Assembly: GCA_947561395.2 (NCBI GenBank)
Contig: OX387184.1
Span: 32,540,766 to 32,604,765 of the forward strand
Reading direction: 5' to 3'
Source of the DNA: Buxus sempervirens
Taxonomy: Eukaryota; Streptophyta; Magnoliopsida; Buxales; Buxaceae
Length of the DNA stretch: 64,000 bases
Shown: in pieces, positions 62,434-64,000 of the stretch
Layout: every line of letters starts with the position of its first letter
Numbering within the stretch: the stretch's first letter is position 1
The notes under the pieces: generated by a model
Told to the model about the DNA's origin: nothing
What the model saw: only the letters and a program-made list of their open reading frames with translations
Database searches by the model: none
Translations under genes and position numbers: made by a program

Positions 62434-64000
62434 TGTAAAACCCCGATTTTTTCTAAGCTTTTATTTATTTATTATTTATTAAAATTCATTATGTGTACAT
62501 ATTAACTTAAGTAGATGCGGGTATACGTAGGGATTTCGGTGGACGAGCGTACATGGAATCAATGATTTTCAAAGGTTGTCAAGTGGCAATACGTATGGAA
62601 GGTATATATACTAAAGGGGAAATTAGGTCTTTGGTTTTCGAATACTCGTATCGTATACTTTTGGTAATTGAAGACATTTGGCGATTTGGCGATTTGCGGC
62701 AACTGGTGTGGCGATTAGGGTTTCGCTGGGAAGAGACGAGTGAGAGCTCCGACTGGATTTGTGGTGTCGGTGATCCAGATTTCAGAAGGCTTTTCCACTT
62801 GCAAACAGGGGATCATTTCGACGACATTCGCAGGCACGCAGCCGTACAATTGGTGATCGGCCGGGGTTTCAAATAGTATTGTTGCTGGGATATAAGCATG
62901 CAAGTGAGTAGCATTGTTTTAAAACTGAGGTTTTGTGTTTAGTCATGAGTTTATTCGGATGCATGAATGATTTCTGAGTTTCTAGAAGAAGCATGTGTGA
63001 TATCAGTTTCTGAAAACCTTCGTCCGAGCATGAGTTATTATGACTGAATGAATGATAAATAAAAATATGTTTAGATTAAATTCAAAACTATTTTGGAAGT
63101 GTTCTGGGAAGATTAGGAGTCTAAATAAGTAGTTACAGACCGAAAAAGATCGGTCAGAGTTGGAGATCTGAAAATAATAGAGAGTCGGAAATCGAAGTGA
63201 GCATTCGCCCACTTGGCGCTCACTGGCGCTCACTTCAGGTAGTAGGCGCATGTTAAATATGCACCATCCACCGAGCTAGCGCCCACTTGGCGCTCAGCTC
63301 GCGCTCACTTAAAACTATACGCGATTCTCGCGCGAAGCTGGCGCCCACTTCACGCCCACTTCGCGCTCACTTGAAATCGAGTGGGCGCGTACCCAAATTT
63401 TAACCTAGAACCATCCGCCGACCTTGCGCTCACTTCAGTAGGTGAGCGCATTGTCAAATAAACTTGCCGAATTTTGTTTTTGGCTAAACCAAGTGGTTTT
63501 TGATGATTTGAGGGTTAAACCACTTAACCAATCATTTGTTTTTGGACTTTGGAACCTAGATTACATATTCAATTAATAAAGGAAAATTTAGTGGAAATTC
63601 TTAAAGGTTCCCAAGGTTAAGTTTAGGTTATTTGTAAGTGGTGTACTGGGTACCAAACCACTAGGAGTTCCTAGTTAGTTTCCCCTTTGTTTTTACACAC
63701 TGTTTTGATTGAGAAATTATTAAATTCTGGTTTCACTTGTTTGGAAAATTCTGAATGTATTGTAAAGATTTTCTTGGTATGAATAACTGAGTTTTATTTC
63801 CAAAGGGCATGTGTTACGAAAATGAGAAAATACTGGGAGTACTTGAGGTACTGTTTGGTCCAGAGGGACAGGTGGTGAACTGTGATGTGTTATACAGGAT
63901 GTGGAATGTATTGTTTTATTTTGATGTTGGAATTGAGATTATATGATGATTTACTGTTTTGGTTTAGCTTGTCCTGGATCCAGAGTCTAAGCTTAGTAAT
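62434..64000 (+). mobile_element. partial LTR related to family A (runs off the window)
   Basis: Starts TGTAAAACCCCGATTT and follows the family A layout: donor-like GTGAGTAGC near 62904, GC-rich GGCGCTCACTT tract (63200-63450), then the segment matching 50200-50740. It is clearly more diverged from A1, A2 and A3 than those are from each other. The hairpin array would lie beyond the right edge. Whether it is a solo LTR or part of a full element cannot be told. Confidence 0.8.

Overview
The window is a stack of nested LTR retrotransposons from a flowering-plant genome, probably a eudicot. The evidence is Tekay-type chromoviruses with a chromodomain, a 21-kb Tat/Ogre-type element with an extra archaeal-type RNase H, a large copia element with an initiator-Met primer site, and plant-style short introns. 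I found no host gene, rRNA, tRNA or CRISPR array. Nearly every element boundary can be placed to the base from TG...CA ends and 5-bp target-site duplications (TSDs).

Layout. 1-760 is the 3' end of a chromovirus body and 761-2744 is its LTR. 2745-7083 is old LTR-like debris holding a solo LTR (4338-6878, TSD TAAGG). From 7084 to 62433 runs one degraded minus-strand chromovirus, cut apart by insertions: its LTR (7084-19536), chromodomain and integrase C-terminus (19567-19797 and 43379-43437), integrase (43861-44195), RNase H-integrase linker (57323-57490) and protease region (61738-62433). Into it have jumped: solo LTR A1 (8635-13499), itself hit by solo LTR D (10078-12448); solo LTR C (15052-19425); solo LTR A2 (19798-43378), itself hit by the complete Tat element (21359-42429); a copia element (44196-57322), itself hit by solo LTR A3 (49013-51530); and a second, reversed C LTR (57491-61737), itself hit by a copia solo LTR (57801-58986). 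An LTR related to A starts at 62434 and runs off the window.

The Tat element is young, since I count only about five differences between its two 1.8-kb LTRs. It is read on the minus strand: leader with a 20-copy hairpin minisatellite, gag-protease, a 12-A run, then RT-RNaseH-RNaseH-integrase. On the opposite strand it carries two intact, intron-containing genes of plant mobile-domain type, of 830 and 530 codons after splicing.

The main discovery candidate: the Tat LTRs, the upstream regions of both antisense genes and the gag leader all hold clusters of the same palindrome (GCCCGTA...TACGGGC). The copia element repeats the design with a different palindrome (GCTACCA...TGGTAGC type) in its LTRs and again just upstream of the TATA box of its own extra gene. 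LTR family C has a third private palindrome (GTATCCGGC...GTCGGATAC) beside its TATA box. I infer element-specific operator-like arrays, perhaps read by the element-encoded accessory proteins. A separate pattern is that the chromovirus LTRs seem to contain an intron holding series of hairpins with a constant loop and different stems, followed by a conserved stem-loop (TGAGATATTCGTATCTCA type) just before the acceptor.
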